Positions 1 through 8,361 of a stretch of DNA of 42,794 nucleotides are shown here, in pieces; the first letter of the stretch is position 1, and every line of letters begins with the position of its first letter. The notes under the pieces are model-generated. The model had not been told where the DNA came from. It worked only from the letters and a program-made list of their open reading frames with translations, and did no database searches. The position numbers and the translations under genes were made by a program. The DNA is from Bacteroidales bacterium (GTDB lineage: Bacteria > Bacteroidota > Bacteroidia > Bacteroidales > P3), in assembly GCA_900771365.1 (NCBI GenBank), contig CAAGNU010000059.1, forward strand, positions 1 through 42,794, in the 5' to 3' direction.

Positions 1-114
1 CTATTTGTTCTCCGCTACGCTATCGAAAGTCCACAGGACTTTCTTCATATTTATCAAAATATTGAATTAACACGAATAATTAGAAGTCCTCTTAACATTT
101 AACATTCCTCAAAT
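1..114. repeat. Window start: repeat fragment and 7-mer arm before first gene
   Basis: No gene is visible here. Positions 9-32 carry a GTTCTCCGCTACGCTATCG-type sequence followed by AAAGTCC. This matches, in inverted orientation, a stretch at about 1711-1739 and, more loosely, 12729-12752. Positions 91-107 form a short 7-mer arm (AACATTT followed by AACATTC) of the kind that flanks most genes in this window. The left part of the element may lie outside the window. Confidence 0.5.
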
Positions 115-675
115 ATGTACACTCCCGTTTTCCCGCTGCAGATATCGCAGACTATGTCGATGAACGACTCCTATATCCTCGTGCTGGATGCGCCAGAACA
201 GCAGGTGCAGGTCCCCATCCTCATCGGCAGTAACGAGGCTCAGGCAATCCTCTTGGCTTCTAACCAGAGGCAGCCGAGAAGGCCTCTCACTCATGACTTG
301 CTGAACAGCATTATGAACGAGTTTATGCTCGAGGTGAAGCGCGTGACGATAGATCGCTTCGACGAGGGCATCTTTTACGCTTCGGTCTATATCAGCGACG
401 GTTTCGCGGAAAAACGTATCGACAGCCGCACAAGCGACGCTGTCGTGCTGGCTCTGATGAACCATTGCGGCATAGATATGGAGACGAAGGTGCTGGAGGA
501 GACCTCTATGCAGCCCGGCGCTCTGCATGACAACTTGCCTCAGCAGCATGTGAACGCATCCGAGCCTACTATCGAGGAGCTTGAAGCACTCCTGCGCAAA
601 TGCGAGGAGTGCGAGGACTACGAGCAGGCCGCAGAGCTGCAGAGACGCATCAACGAGTTGAAGACTAAGAAGTAG
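115..675 (+). CDS. Bifunctional nuclease family (DUF151) protein with C-terminal UVR motif
   Basis: This 186-residue cytoplasmic protein has a BFN/DUF151 domain over about residues 10-130, including the family-like stretch SRTSDAVVLAL. A short UvrB/UvrC-type motif follows at about 153-184 (EELEALLRKCEECEDYEQAA). Family members have been reported to have nuclease activity, but the physiological role in Bacteroidota is not settled. The ATG at 115 is the only possible ATG start, because an in-frame TAA lies at 100-102. The gene precedes the phosphorylase gene by 77 bp, and that gap is filled by a palindrome and a 7-mer repeat arm. The assignment rests on domain pattern recognition and is fairly secure, while the biochemical activity is inferred. 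Confidence 0.85.
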   Translation: MYTPVFPLQISQTMSMNDSYILVLDAPEQQVQVPILIGSNEAQAILLASNQRQPRRPLTHDLLNSIMNEFMLEVKRVTIDRFDEGIFYASVYISDGFAEKRIDSRTSDAVVLALMNHCGIDMETKVLEETSMQPGALHDNLPQQHVNASEPTIEELEALLRKCEECEDYEQAAELQRRINELKTKK

Positions 676-726
676 AGACGTGGCGCGCCACGTCTGTACA
701 AGCGGGAGCCAATATTCAATATTCAC
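673..726. repeat. 20-bp perfect palindrome plus 7-mer arm element
   Basis: AGACGTGGCGCGCCACGTCT at 676-695 is a perfect palindrome starting right after the stop codon of the upstream gene. It is followed by a GCGGGAGCC core (702-710) and a right arm of CAATATT units (to 726). The same layout, palindrome then GGCGGCAGCC then ATATTC arm, recurs at 24944-24998. As RNA the palindrome could act as a terminator-like hairpin, although no U-tract follows. Confidence 0.8.
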
Positions 727-752
727 AAGCAAATCATAAATCGAAACATACC

Positions 753-1571
753 ATGAATACATCATTTGAAGAAAGTGCCAGATATATCCGCCAATGTCTC
801 GGCGAACGCGAGATGCCGCAAGTGGCCATCATTCTCGGTAGCGGCCTCGGCCTCATGGCCGACCATATCCAGGATCCCTTGGTGATCCCTTACGCGGCCA
901 TCCCGCATTTCAAGCGTTCTACAGCCGTGGGCCACAAGGGCAACCTCATCATCGGGCGCCTCGGCGGCAAGTCTGTCATGGCCATGCAAGGACGTTTCCA
1001 CTATTACGAAGGCTACACTATGCAGGAAGTCACCTTCCCTGTGCGCGTGATGGCTACGCTCGGCATCAAGACTCTCTTCGTGAGCAATGCTGCCGGTGCT
1101 GTGAACATCGACTACAAGGTGGGCGACATGATGGTTATCACAGACCATATCAACCTCATGCCCAACCCATTGGTCGGCCCTAATCTGGACGATTTCGGCG
1201 ACCGTTTCCCCGATATGACAACCGTCTACAGCCGACGTATACGCCAGATAGCCCACAGCGAGGCCGCCAAGATGGGCGAAAACCTCCGCGAAGGCATCTA
1301 TGTGGCTGGCACAGGCCCTACCTACGAGACTCCCGCAGAATACCGCTTCTACCGCGCCATAGGTGGAGACGCCGCAGGCATGTCTACAGTCCCTGAGGTC
1401 ATCGTCGCTCGGCATTGCGGCATGGAAATCTTCGGCATGAGCATTATCACCAACCAGTCGAACGACCTCAGCGACTCCTGTCTCAATAACGGCGACGATG
1501 TGGTGCGCGAGGCCAACAAGGCCGCTATCAAGATGACTACGCTCTTCGAGCATATCATCGCAGCGCTATGA
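753..1571 (+). CDS. punA: Purine nucleoside phosphorylase (trimeric PNP-I type)
   Basis: The enzyme cleaves purine nucleosides with phosphate to free base and (deoxy)ribose-1-phosphate in the cytoplasm, as part of purine salvage. At 272 residues it has the usual length of the trimeric class. Visible family motifs include the phosphate-binding GSGLG near residue 29, the GHKGN loop, GRFHYYEGY, SNAAGAVN, GPTYETPAEYR, GMSTVPE and TNQSND, in which the Asn typical of guanosine/inosine-specific enzymes is present. It starts at an ATG 77 bp after the previous gene. The order is conserved and no key residue appears missing, so the assignment is strong. Confidence 0.95.
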   Translation: MNTSFEESARYIRQCLGEREMPQVAIILGSGLGLMADHIQDPLVIPYAAIPHFKRSTAVGHKGNLIIGRLGGKSVMAMQGRFHYYEGYTMQEVTFPVRVMATLGIKTLFVSNAAGAVNIDYKVGDMMVITDHINLMPNPLVGPNLDDFGDRFPDMTTVYSRRIRQIAHSEAAKMGENLREGIYVAGTGPTYETPAEYRFYRAIGGDAAGMSTVPEVIVARHCGMEIFGMSIITNQSNDLSDSCLNNGDDVVREANKAAIKMTTLFEHIIAAL

Positions 1572-1576
1572 TACGA

Positions 1577-1693
1577 GAAGAGCCGGAGGCTCTTCGAGCA
1601 TTTTGTCCGCGACTCCCCAGTCTTAGGAAAAGCAAAATGTTAAAAGACTCAGTGAGTCTTCGAGCATTTTGCCCGCGACTCCCCCAGTCTCGG
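1577..1693. repeat. Doubled hairpin-plus-tail unit
   Basis: Two direct copies of a unit lie 66 bp apart. Each has a perfect short hairpin followed by a shared tail CGAGCATTTTG(T/C)CCGCGACTCCCC. Hairpin 1 is GAAGAGCC-GGA-GGCTCTTC at 1577-1595, and hairpin 2 is AAGACTC-AGT-GAGTCTT at 1644-1660. The stems differ in sequence but are kept complementary, while the tails are nearly identical. The first could end transcription of the phosphorylase gene, but a proper U-tract is lacking. Confidence 0.75.
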
Positions 1694-1995
1694 AAATGTG
1701 AAGAAATCCCTGTGGGCTTTCGATAGCGAAGTGGAGAACCTATGCTTTAGAACTGGATAAGGAATTATTGTTCCTAACGTTTCGCGAGCAAGAGCAGAAA
1801 CCGAACTCGTTCGGATTATGCCGAGCACAAGAAACGTGACATACCTCGCACCCTTTACCCTCCCGAAAGGGTTGGGCGGAAGCCGTTTTTAGTTAAGAGC
1901 TGGTCAGAAGCCGTTTTCATGCCTTCAAATCTCCCAATCTCCCAATCTTCTCATATTCACAGTTTACAAATTACATTTTACAGTTTACAAAATAA
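1694..1995. repeat. Gap with mixed repeat half-elements
   Basis: No gene is seen here. Around 1711-1739 lies a copy of the sequence at the window start, in the opposite orientation (CTTTCGATAGCG core). At 1874-1890 there is a GGCGGAAGCCG core of family A, with a second AGAAGCCG copy near 1906. They are followed by an 8-mer arm (CCAATCTC units, 1925-1949) and a 7-mer-like arm of ATTCACAGTTTACAAATT type (1955-1990). The last arm ends about 5 bp before the next start codon. These look like fragments of several composite hairpin elements. Confidence 0.6.
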
Positions 1996-2769
1996 ATGAT
2001 AAAGGCTGCTTTTTTCGATATCGACGGCACTTTGCTGAGTTTCAAGACCCACAAGGTGTCGCAAGGCACAGTGCGCGCTTTCCATAAGCTGCACAACAAG
2101 GGTATTCGCACTTTCATCTCCTCGGGTAGGCCGCAGGTGCTTATCCCTGAGATGCCCGTCACGTTTGACGGCTACGTCACCATGAATGGCGGCTACTGCT
2201 TCGTGGGTGATAAGGTGTTACTGAAAAATCCCATCCCGCAGCAGGAGACCGAACGCTGGCTCGCCTACGCTGAGGAACGCGGGTTGTGTACCATGATCTT
2301 CACCGAGAAGCAGATGTTCGTGAACACGCTCGACGACCCCATGGGCAACGCTATCCGCGACCAGCTTGATTTTGAGATGCCGCCGCTCCTCCCCATCGCC
2401 CAGATGCACGGCCAGGAGACCTATCAGATTATCGCCGTCATGGATGCCGACAAAGACCAGGAGGTGCTCGACATGCTGCCACACTGCCGCCTGCCACGCT
2501 GGCACCCCCATTTTAGCGACCTCATAAACAGGGACAACAGCAAGGCCGCAGGAATCGAAAGTATCCTCCGCCATTTCGGCCTCAACCGCGACGAGTGTAT
2601 CGGCTTCGGGGATGGTGGGAACGACATCGAGATGCTCGAGTACTGCGGGATAGGCGTGGCCATGGGGAACGCGTCTGATGAGGTGAAAGCTCATGCCGAC
2701 TACGTCACGACCTCTGTGGATGATGAAGGCATAGAACATGCGCTCTCAGAATTGAAAATTGTGGATTGA
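1996..2769 (+). CDS. HAD superfamily hydrolase, Cof-type phosphatase
   Basis: This 257-residue protein starts with the HAD motif I as FFDIDGTL, in which both Asp residues are present. It also has motif II in FISSGRP and motifs III/IV in the C-terminal part (a Lys in DNSKAAGI, then GFGDGGNDIEMLEY). The Cof-type cap lies between. The family dephosphorylates small phosphorylated metabolites such as sugar phosphates or flavin and pyridoxal phosphates, and the substrate here cannot be told. The last seven residues (SELKIVD) and the TGA stop read through a GAATTGA-type repeat arm. The C-terminus therefore probably derives from an interspersed element. Confidence 0.9.
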   Translation: MIKAAFFDIDGTLLSFKTHKVSQGTVRAFHKLHNKGIRTFISSGRPQVLIPEMPVTFDGYVTMNGGYCFVGDKVLLKNPIPQQETERWLAYAEERGLCTMIFTEKQMFVNTLDDPMGNAIRDQLDFEMPPLLPIAQMHGQETYQIIAVMDADKDQEVLDMLPHCRLPRWHPHFSDLINRDNSKAAGIESILRHFGLNRDECIGFGDGGNDIEMLEYCGIGVAMGNASDEVKAHADYVTTSVDDEGIEHALSELKIVD

Positions 2770-2951
2770 GAAGGCTGCTTCTCATGTTTGGAACTAAGCA
2801 GGCCTGTGTTTTGCAGGAGCCTGTCGTTTTGTTAAAGACCCGTAGGGGTGCTTTGCCTCTTCTTTGCATGGAGGACACTTTGTCTGTAATAAGGAGGTTT
2901 CGTCGGGTCTTTGCAAAGGTGCTCAGACTGTATTATCTATCGTTTATAAGA
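2770..2951. other. Convergent gap with partial inverted repeats
   Basis: This spacer lies between convergent genes. AAAGACCCG near 2835 and CGGGTCTTT near 2909 form a 9-bp inverted pair, and nearby GTGCTTTGC/GCAAAGGTGC blocks suggest more secondary structure. A small open frame covers 2766-2990, but it runs through the terminator hairpin and resembles no family I know. I do not call it a gene. Confidence 0.35.
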
Positions 2952-2982
2952 AAAGCACCTCTCTTTGCGGGAGAGGTGCTTT
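2952..2982 (-). terminator. Intrinsic terminator of the tgt/T9SS cargo operon
   Basis: A 12-bp perfect stem (arms at 2952-2963 and 2971-2982, loop TTTGCGG) lies 24 bp beyond the stop of the minus-strand cargo gene. Read on the minus strand the stem is followed by a T-rich stretch (TTCTTATAAA). Read on the plus strand it is followed by GGGGTT, so it should work mainly for the minus-strand operon, although it may also stop read-through from the HAD gene. Confidence 0.85.
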
Positions 2983-3005
2983 GGGGTTAATATGGGCGGG
3001 CTGCC

Positions 3006-5861
3006 CTATCGGATAAGGGTGATAGTGCCGAGGAGTTTGAACTCGGAGACAGAGCCCGCGCGAGTGTACGTGATGACGTAGGGGTATGCGCCCTGCGGCA
3101 GGGGGCTGCCGTCCGGGGCTGTGCCGTCCCATTCAAAGTGCTGGTCGTCGGAGGTGAAGACCATGGCGCCGCCTCGGTTGAAGATGGCGATATGGAACTT
3201 GTCCATGTTGCTGGGACAGACGATATGGAAGGTGTTGTTGTCGGTCTTGTTGGGCGTGAAGATGTTGGGACGGTAGAATCCGAAGGTGTCGATTGGAACC
3301 ATGAAGGTGGTGTCGACATAGCAGCCGAGTGCGTTGAAGGATTTCATTGTGATGTAGTTGCAACTATCGGCATAGATGTCGAAATGGTGTGTGACGGTTT
3401 CGCCCATAGAGGTGGAGCCGTCTCCGAAACGCCACTGAGTGTAGTCACGTCCCTGCGACTTATCGGTGAGGTTGAGCACAGGTACTTCGGAGTCGATGTA
3501 GTGGGGTGAGTATTCGAGGGCGAGGATGGGCTCGGGAACCCTCTGGACAAGGATGTCGATAGCTGTGATGTCGCAACTATCGGCGGCATAGCCGACAAGG
3601 TAGTAGCGGGTGTCGACTTGGGGTGCCACCTTGATGGTCTGGTTGTGAGCCTGGGCTTCGAGGGCGGTGTCGCCTGGATAGGCGCTCCATTCATACCATA
3701 GTGCGCCAGAGCCTGTGAGTGTTACGCTGTCGCCTGGGCAGAACTTGCCACTTGGCGGGTCTGCAATGATTTTGGTGGAGAGGAGCGAGAGTGTTACGCT
3801 GTCCCATGCCTCACAGCCAGCTTCGGAGATTATCTTGACGTAGTAGGTGGTGTGAGGTTGGGTGGGGCGTGTGTAGAGAACGTCGCCTTCGATGATGGGG
3901 CTTTCGCCAGCCTGGTCTTTGTGACGATACCAGGCGAATGTGCAGCCGCTAACGGGCGTGGAGACGTGAACGTGCGACTCGTGTCCGTTGCAGATAACGG
4001 TATCGTTAGAAAAATGGACCTCGGGGTCGTTGAAGAAGTAGATGGTGTCGTAGAGGGTATCGATGCAGCCGTAATCTGTGGTGGTGATGAGCATGAAGGG
4101 GTTTTCGAACTCGGTGAAGCTACGTGTCACCTCGCGGGTGGCGGCGAGAGATGTTTCCTCGCTGTTGATTTCGCGGTCGGCGAAGACCCAGCGGCGTGCT
4201 GTGATGCCTTCGGTGAGGTCGGTTATGGTTGCCTGATCGCCGACGCAGAGGGTGCGTTTGTCGATAGAGATGCGGGATTCAGCGGGCTTATGGATGTTGA
4301 CGACGAAGACTTTAGAAGTGTTGCAGCTGGAGTCCTCGGTGTACATGGTGAGCTTGATGGCATGGTTGCCCGTTTCCTCGAAGGTGTATTCACTCAAGTT
4401 GCCGTAGGTTGTGTCGAGAGGGACGGTGTTTGGACTGCCGCCATCGTAGAAGACCCAGGATGTGAGGCTGTCAACGAGGTGGGGTGCATCGCCGCCTTGG
4501 TAGGGCACGCGTCCGAGGGCATGGAGCTCGACTTTGCCAGAGCAGTCGGTAGAAATTTCTGCGTCGATGATGGGCTTGGTGTTGTTAACTGTGGCGTATA
4601 GGACGGAGTGGAATGGCTTAACGGGGTCCATGGCGGAGGTCATGACGCATTTGTAGGTCTGGATGGGGACGGTGTCGCCTGTGTTGGCGCCTTGGGTGAC
4701 GATGAAGTCGTCCAAGCGGGCGACATAGACGTTGTTGGTGCTGGTAGCCTGCACTTGGCGGAAGGGCACGGCGGCCATTTCTTGGAGGTCGGCGGTGTTG
4801 CCGCTATAGCCGTTTGCTGAGACGTACCATGTGTAGGAGAGGAGTCCTTCGGGGGCGCGGAGGGTGTCGACAGCGGTGCTCTCACCTGCGGGGCATCCCG
4901 AAGCGGTAATCTGCATGGGCTGGCAGGATCCGGCGATGTAGGCATATATGGGGTCGACGTCATAGATGCAGTCGGAGGTGTACATCTCAATACGCACGGA
5001 GTCGTAAACATAGTCGAGAAGGCTGATAGAGACGCGGGTCCAAGGCTTGTAGCAGTAGCAGCAGGATGTGGCTGCTGCGGACTGAGGGTTGCCTGTGAGG
5101 CCTGCTTCCCAAGGGGCGGGCAGGGTGCCCGTTACGGCAGGCGCAGGAACGTTGAACCACAAGCTATCGTTGAGTGGGAAGTTGTTCCATTGTCCTGTGG
5201 TGGCGTTCTTTCCGACAACGCGCATGAGGAACTCTCCAGCCTGCTGGGGTGTGTGGTCGTAGCGGCAGGCTACGATGGCGTAGTCGATGAAAAGCAGGGA
5301 GTTCTGCGAGTTGACCTTCATGGTGTAAAAGAGGGCTTCGGCGCCCTTGTTGTTACCATCAGTGTTAATGCTGTTGACGCATGATCCTGTGGCACGCATA
5401 TCGCCGAGGCGGATGGAGGAGGTGTGGCCCGCGGGGATGCGCTGCATGCCCTGTCCAGCAGCGTTAACGGTGAAGAGGTCGAGGCCTGCATCTGCGGCAG
5501 TGTAGATGCGGAAGCGCTGGTCGTGGCCGTCGAAGAGGGAACAGTGGTTAGAACAGGCACAGCGATTGGGACAGTTGCCAGAGTTATAGGTTGAGGAGGT
5601 GATGTTGGCGTGGCCTTTGATAATGGTTTTGCCAGGGCGTGCGCAGGTGCTGAGCACGTTGTTGCCCGTGCTGCCGCCTGTGCCTGAGACGCGGTCGCCT
5701 ACGCGGGCGGACCAAGAGCCGGCACCTCCTGGTGTGGCGTTAAAATTGGTGGGATTGTGCAGTCCAGGACAGGCACTTTGTGCCTGGATGGCTGTCACGG
5801 CTATTCCCAGCATGATGACAAGAAATATCAGCTTTTTCATATTATATAATGTATTATTCAT
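3006..5861 (-). CDS. Secreted PKD-domain protein with type B T9SS (CHU_C) sorting domain
   Basis: This is a 951-residue exported protein. The start at 5861 is chosen because its ATG overlaps the TGA of tgt (ATGA), and because a signal peptide (MKKLIFLVIMLGIAVTAIQA) follows seven residues later. An in-frame extension to 6053 would run antisense-like through tgt and is rejected. The body contains several Ig/PKD-like beta domains. One clear PKD motif, WRFGDGS, is at about residues 810-816, and Cys residues are plentiful in the N-terminal half. The last 94 or so residues (NIFTPNKTDNNTF, then FNRGGAMVF, WDG and G-YPYVI) match the gliding-motility-associated C-terminal domain, the type B signal for T9SS export. 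It is probably a surface-anchored or released adhesin-like or structural protein. Substrate and partner are unknown. Confidence 0.88.
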   Translation of the reverse strand: MNNTLYNMKKLIFLVIMLGIAVTAIQAQSACPGLHNPTNFNATPGGAGSWSARVGDRVSGTGGSTGNNVLSTCARPGKTIIKGHANITSSTYNSGNCPNRCACSNHCSLFDGHDQRFRIYTAADAGLDLFTVNAAGQGMQRIPAGHTSSIRLGDMRATGSCVNSINTDGNNKGAEALFYTMKVNSQNSLLFIDYAIVACRYDHTPQQAGEFLMRVVGKNATTGQWNNFPLNDSLWFNVPAPAVTGTLPAPWEAGLTGNPQSAAATSCCYCYKPWTRVSISLLDYVYDSVRIEMYTSDCIYDVDPIYAYIAGSCQPMQITASGCPAGESTAVDTLRAPEGLLSYTWYVSANGYSGNTADLQEMAAVPFRQVQATSTNNVYVARLDDFIVTQGANTGDTVPIQTYKCVMTSAMDPVKPFHSVLYATVNNTKPIIDAEISTDCSGKVELHALGRVPYQGGDAPHLVDSLTSWVFYDGGSPNTVPLDTTYGNLSEYTFEETGNHAIKLTMYTEDSSCNTSKVFVVNIHKPAESRISIDKRTLCVGDQATITDLTEGITARRWVFADREINSEETSLAATREVTRSFTEFENPFMLITTTDYGCIDTLYDTIYFFNDPEVHFSNDTVICNGHESHVHVSTPVSGCTFAWYRHKDQAGESPIIEGDVLYTRPTQPHTTYYVKIISEAGCEAWDSVTLSLLSTKIIADPPSGKFCPGDSVTLTGSGALWYEWSAYPGDTALEAQAHNQTIKVAPQVDTRYYLVGYAADSCDITAIDILVQRVPEPILALEYSPHYIDSEVPVLNLTDKSQGRDYTQWRFGDGSTSMGETVTHHFDIYADSCNYITMKSFNALGCYVDTTFMVPIDTFGFYRPNIFTPNKTDNNTFHIVCPSNMDKFHIAIFNRGGAMVFTSDDQHFEWDGTAPDGSPLPQGAYPYVITYTRAGSVSEFKLLGTITLIR

Positions 5862-6988
5862 ATTCGTTTGCTTAATTGAGGTAGGATAGAGGACTTCCAA
5901 GCGGTATAGTCGCCCTGCTGGATATGCTCGCGGGCTGTGCGAACAAGCCAGAGGTAGAAGGCGAGGTTGTGGATGGAGCATATCTGGAGGCCGAGGATCT
6001 CTTCGGCATGGATGAGGTGGTGGAGATAGGCGAGGGTGTAGACGCGGTCGCATTCGGCGGTGCTCTCAGGGTCTATAGGGTCGAAGCAAGTCTCCCACTT
6101 CTTGTTTTTGATGTTGATGGTGCCGTGGGCGGTGAAGAGAAGACCGTTGCGACCGTTGCGGGTAGGCATGACGCAGTCGAACATGTCCACTCCGCGCTCG
6201 ATGGCTTCAAGGATATTGGCGGGGGTGCCCACGCCCATGAGGTATCGGGGCTTATCCTTGGGAAGGATGGCGTTCACGATTTCGACCATCTCGTACATGG
6301 TCTCTGTGGGCTCGCCCACAGCAAGGCCGCCTATGGCGTTACCGTCTGCGCCTTTAGAGGCGATGTATTCAGCCGACTGGCGGCGGAGGTCGGGGTATTT
6401 GCAGCCCTGGACGATGGGAAAGAGGCTCTGCTGGTAGCCGTAGAGGGGTTCGGTCTCGCCGAAACGTTGGCAACAGCGGTCAAGCCAACGATGGGTGAGC
6501 TCCATAGAGCGTTTTGCGTATCGGTAGTCGGCTTCGCCTGGGGCACATTCGTCAAAAGCCATGATGATGTCGGCACCGATGATGCGCTGAATATCCATGA
6601 CGCGTTCGGGTGTGAAGAGGTGCTTGCTGCCGTCGATATGGGAGCGGAAGGTGCATCCCTCCTCCTTAATCTTGCGGTTGTCGGCCAGCGAGAATACTTG
6701 GAATCCGCCGCTATCGGTCAGAAGCGGGCGTTCCCAGCCGTTGAAGCCATGGAGTCCGCCTGCCGCACGGAGGATGTCAAGGCCGGGGCGGAGGTAGAGG
6801 TGGTAGGTGTTGCCGAGGATGATTTTGGCATCGATGTCCTTGCGGAGCTCGTGCTGATGGACAGCCTTGACGCTTCCCACGGTGCCCACAGGCATGAAGA
6901 TGGGGGTGGGAATATCACCGTGGTCGGTGTGCAAAACACCGGCACGAGCGCAACTTTTGGGGTCTTCTTTTATGATGTCAAACTTCAT
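5858..6988 (-). CDS. tgt: Queuine/preQ1 tRNA-guanine transglycosylase
   Basis: The enzyme exchanges G34 for preQ1 in tRNAs with GUN anticodons, as part of queuosine biosynthesis. The 376-residue protein carries FMPVGTVGSVK, LTDSGGFQVFSL, a HIDGSKHLFTPE loop, MAFDEC, GLAVGEP and DCVMPTRNGRNG. The C-terminal zinc site, which in E. coli-type enzymes is C-x-C-x2-C plus His, reads STAECDRVYTLAYLHHL, so the Cys triad is not conserved. From memory, Bacteroides tgt proteins share this loss. The ATG at 6988 is preferred over a TTG nine bases upstream. The start sits in TTGAGAATTATG, the same motif as in the GAATTGA repeat elements. It is first in a two-gene operon. Confidence 0.95.
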   Translation of the reverse strand: MKFDIIKEDPKSCARAGVLHTDHGDIPTPIFMPVGTVGSVKAVHQHELRKDIDAKIILGNTYHLYLRPGLDILRAAGGLHGFNGWERPLLTDSGGFQVFSLADNRKIKEEGCTFRSHIDGSKHLFTPERVMDIQRIIGADIIMAFDECAPGEADYRYAKRSMELTHRWLDRCCQRFGETEPLYGYQQSLFPIVQGCKYPDLRRQSAEYIASKGADGNAIGGLAVGEPTETMYEMVEIVNAILPKDKPRYLMGVGTPANILEAIERGVDMFDCVMPTRNGRNGLLFTAHGTINIKNKKWETCFDPIDPESTAECDRVYTLAYLHHLIHAEEILGLQICSIHNLAFYLWLVRTAREHIQQGDYTAWKSSILPQLSKRI

Positions 6989-7052
6989 AATTCTCAACCA
7001 TTCAGCGTTTCAGAGTGTGTAGTTATCAACAATCGGTTGATATTTCGTGATG

Positions 7053-7060
7053 CAAAGATA
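7053..7060 (-). promoter_or_regulatory. -7 box of the tgt promoter
   Basis: TATCTTTG on the minus strand is an exact match to the Bacteroidota -7 consensus TAnnTTTG. It lies about 65 bp before the tgt start. No clear TTTG -33 box is seen at the right distance. It is back to back with the promoter of the plus-strand glycosyltransferase gene. Confidence 0.65.
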
Positions 7061-7083
7061 CGAAAAAAATCGAAAATATTGCA

Positions 7084-7091
7084 TATTTTTG
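7084..7091 (+). promoter_or_regulatory. -7 box of the glycosyltransferase promoter
   Basis: TATTTTTG matches TAnnTTTG and lies 23 bp before the start codon, which predicts a leader of only about 15-20 nt. The region is AT-rich. The -33 box is not clear. Confidence 0.55.
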
Positions 7092-7114
7092 CAATATATT
7101 TTTAATTATTTAAA

Positions 7115-8275
7115 ATGGACCTTTCTTATATACTCACAGACCTTTACACTTTAGTGCCCCTATGCGTGGCGGCGCTAAGTCTGATTATTTTGCTTGTCTA
7201 TTACAGCATTTTTTACTTCCGTGTGGGGATCTATCGTGGTCCCTTGTCCAAAAAAAAGAAAGAGAATCAATCTTCGAAGCTGCCGCCCGTCTCGGTGGTC
7301 ATGACCGCCCAGAATGATGCCGAATGGCTGCGCGTGAACCTGGTCTATCTTCTCGAGCAGGACTACCCCGATTTCGAGGTTGTCGTGGTGGACTATCTTT
7401 CGACCGACGATACCCGCTATGTCCTGCAAATCCTCGCCGACAACTACAGCCGTCTCAAGGTAGTCCCCTTCACCCAGAACTCTAACGGCTATGTGGGCAA
7501 GAAGTTCCCCTTCTCAATCGGCATCAAGTCGGCCAAAAACAACCTGCTGCTGCTTGCCGACCCCGACTGTATGCCCAAGGACGTGGAGAACTTCTGCTGG
7601 ATACGTGAGATGGTACAAGGATACGTGCACGACAAAGTAGACATCGTCTTGGGCTATTGCGGCATTCAGTCCAAGGCCTCGCTATTCAACTGGCTGCAGC
7701 AGTACGACAACCTTGACTACAGCGTCGAGTACCTCGCTTCAGCCATGATGCACCGCCCCTTTACGGGGAACGGACGCAACCTCAGCTACAAACGCAGCCT
7801 CTTCATGAAGAACGACGGCTTCATCTACCACTACAACATCCCTGACGGTGCCGATGATATGTTCGTTAACCAGAACGCTCGTCGCCACAACACCTCCGTA
7901 GTGCTCACCCCGGGCTCCTACACCATGGTGACGCCCCAGCCCACCATGGCAGCCTGGCATAGCTATCGCCGCCATCGTACCGCCACCCACACCTTCTACA
8001 GCTTCGGGCTGAAGCTGCGCAGGATGATACCATCCTTGAATGTGCTGCTCTTCTACTTCGCCGTAGCTTCGCTCTTCGTCTGGGGGAACCTGCCTTGGGA
8101 AATCGGCGCGGGCCTTGTCCTGATCAAACTCGTTTGGCAGGTTTTTTGCACGGCCAAAGCCTCCCGCAAGCTTCTTATCAAGCTCATTGTGGCTTGGCTA
8201 TCGCCTATTTTTGAAATTTATTTTCTCTTTGCAAATAATATTTTGAAATTATTTCCGTTATCTAAGAAAAAATGA
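7115..8275 (+). CDS. Membrane-bound family 2 glycosyltransferase
   Basis: This 386-residue protein has an N-terminal membrane segment (about residues 10-35), a GT-A domain with VSVVMTAQNDAEWL, EVVVVDYLSTDDT and the metal-binding LLADPDCMP (DxD-like), and hydrophobic segments near the C-terminus (about 310-380). The family transfers sugars from nucleotide sugars to lipid or polysaccharide acceptors at the cytoplasmic face. Donor and acceptor cannot be told. It stands alone among non-glycan genes, so it gives no pathway context. The C-terminus ends with a Lys-rich tail after a FPLSKKK stretch. Confidence 0.88.
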   Translation: MDLSYILTDLYTLVPLCVAALSLIILLVYYSIFYFRVGIYRGPLSKKKKENQSSKLPPVSVVMTAQNDAEWLRVNLVYLLEQDYPDFEVVVVDYLSTDDTRYVLQILADNYSRLKVVPFTQNSNGYVGKKFPFSIGIKSAKNNLLLLADPDCMPKDVENFCWIREMVQGYVHDKVDIVLGYCGIQSKASLFNWLQQYDNLDYSVEYLASAMMHRPFTGNGRNLSYKRSLFMKNDGFIYHYNIPDGADDMFVNQNARRHNTSVVLTPGSYTMVTPQPTMAAWHSYRRHRTATHTFYSFGLKLRRMIPSLNVLLFYFAVASLFVWGNLPWEIGAGLVLIKLVWQVFCTAKASRKLLIKLIVAWLSPIFEIYFLFANNILKLFPLSKKK

Positions 8276-8345
8276 ACAGTTGTGAACTGTGAACTGTAGT
8301 CGCGGACATCTCTGTCCGTTCACAGGTAGCCGTTCATCGTTCACT
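8270..8345. repeat. Composite hairpin element (GAACAGT/TTCACAG arms)
   Basis: A left arm GAACAGTTGTGAACTGTGAA is followed by a hairpin CGGACA-TCTC-TGTCCG (8303-8318). A right arm of TTCACAG and TTCATCGTTCACT units follows, with a partial AGCCGT core. The left arm begins at the stop codon of the glycosyltransferase gene, and the right arm ends 17 bp before the sigma-factor start. Confidence 0.7.
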
Positions 8346-8361
8346 AACTTGGAAGACGAAA

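Noticed and set aside
2766..2990. Small open frame of 74 codons between convergent genes
   Set aside because: It runs through the terminator hairpin, has no ribosome site, and looks like structured spacer DNA.
5924..7105. Long open frame of 393 codons on the plus strand opposite tgt
   Set aside because: It is the complement of tgt, has no family motifs, and tgt is certain. Long antisense frames are expected in GC-rich genes with this codon use.
8050..8080. Match of TTCGCCGTAGCTTCGCTC within the glycosyltransferase gene to spacers at 12520 and 20481
   Set aside because: It encodes an ordinary hydrophobic segment in frame and is short, so chance similarity from codon use cannot be excluded.
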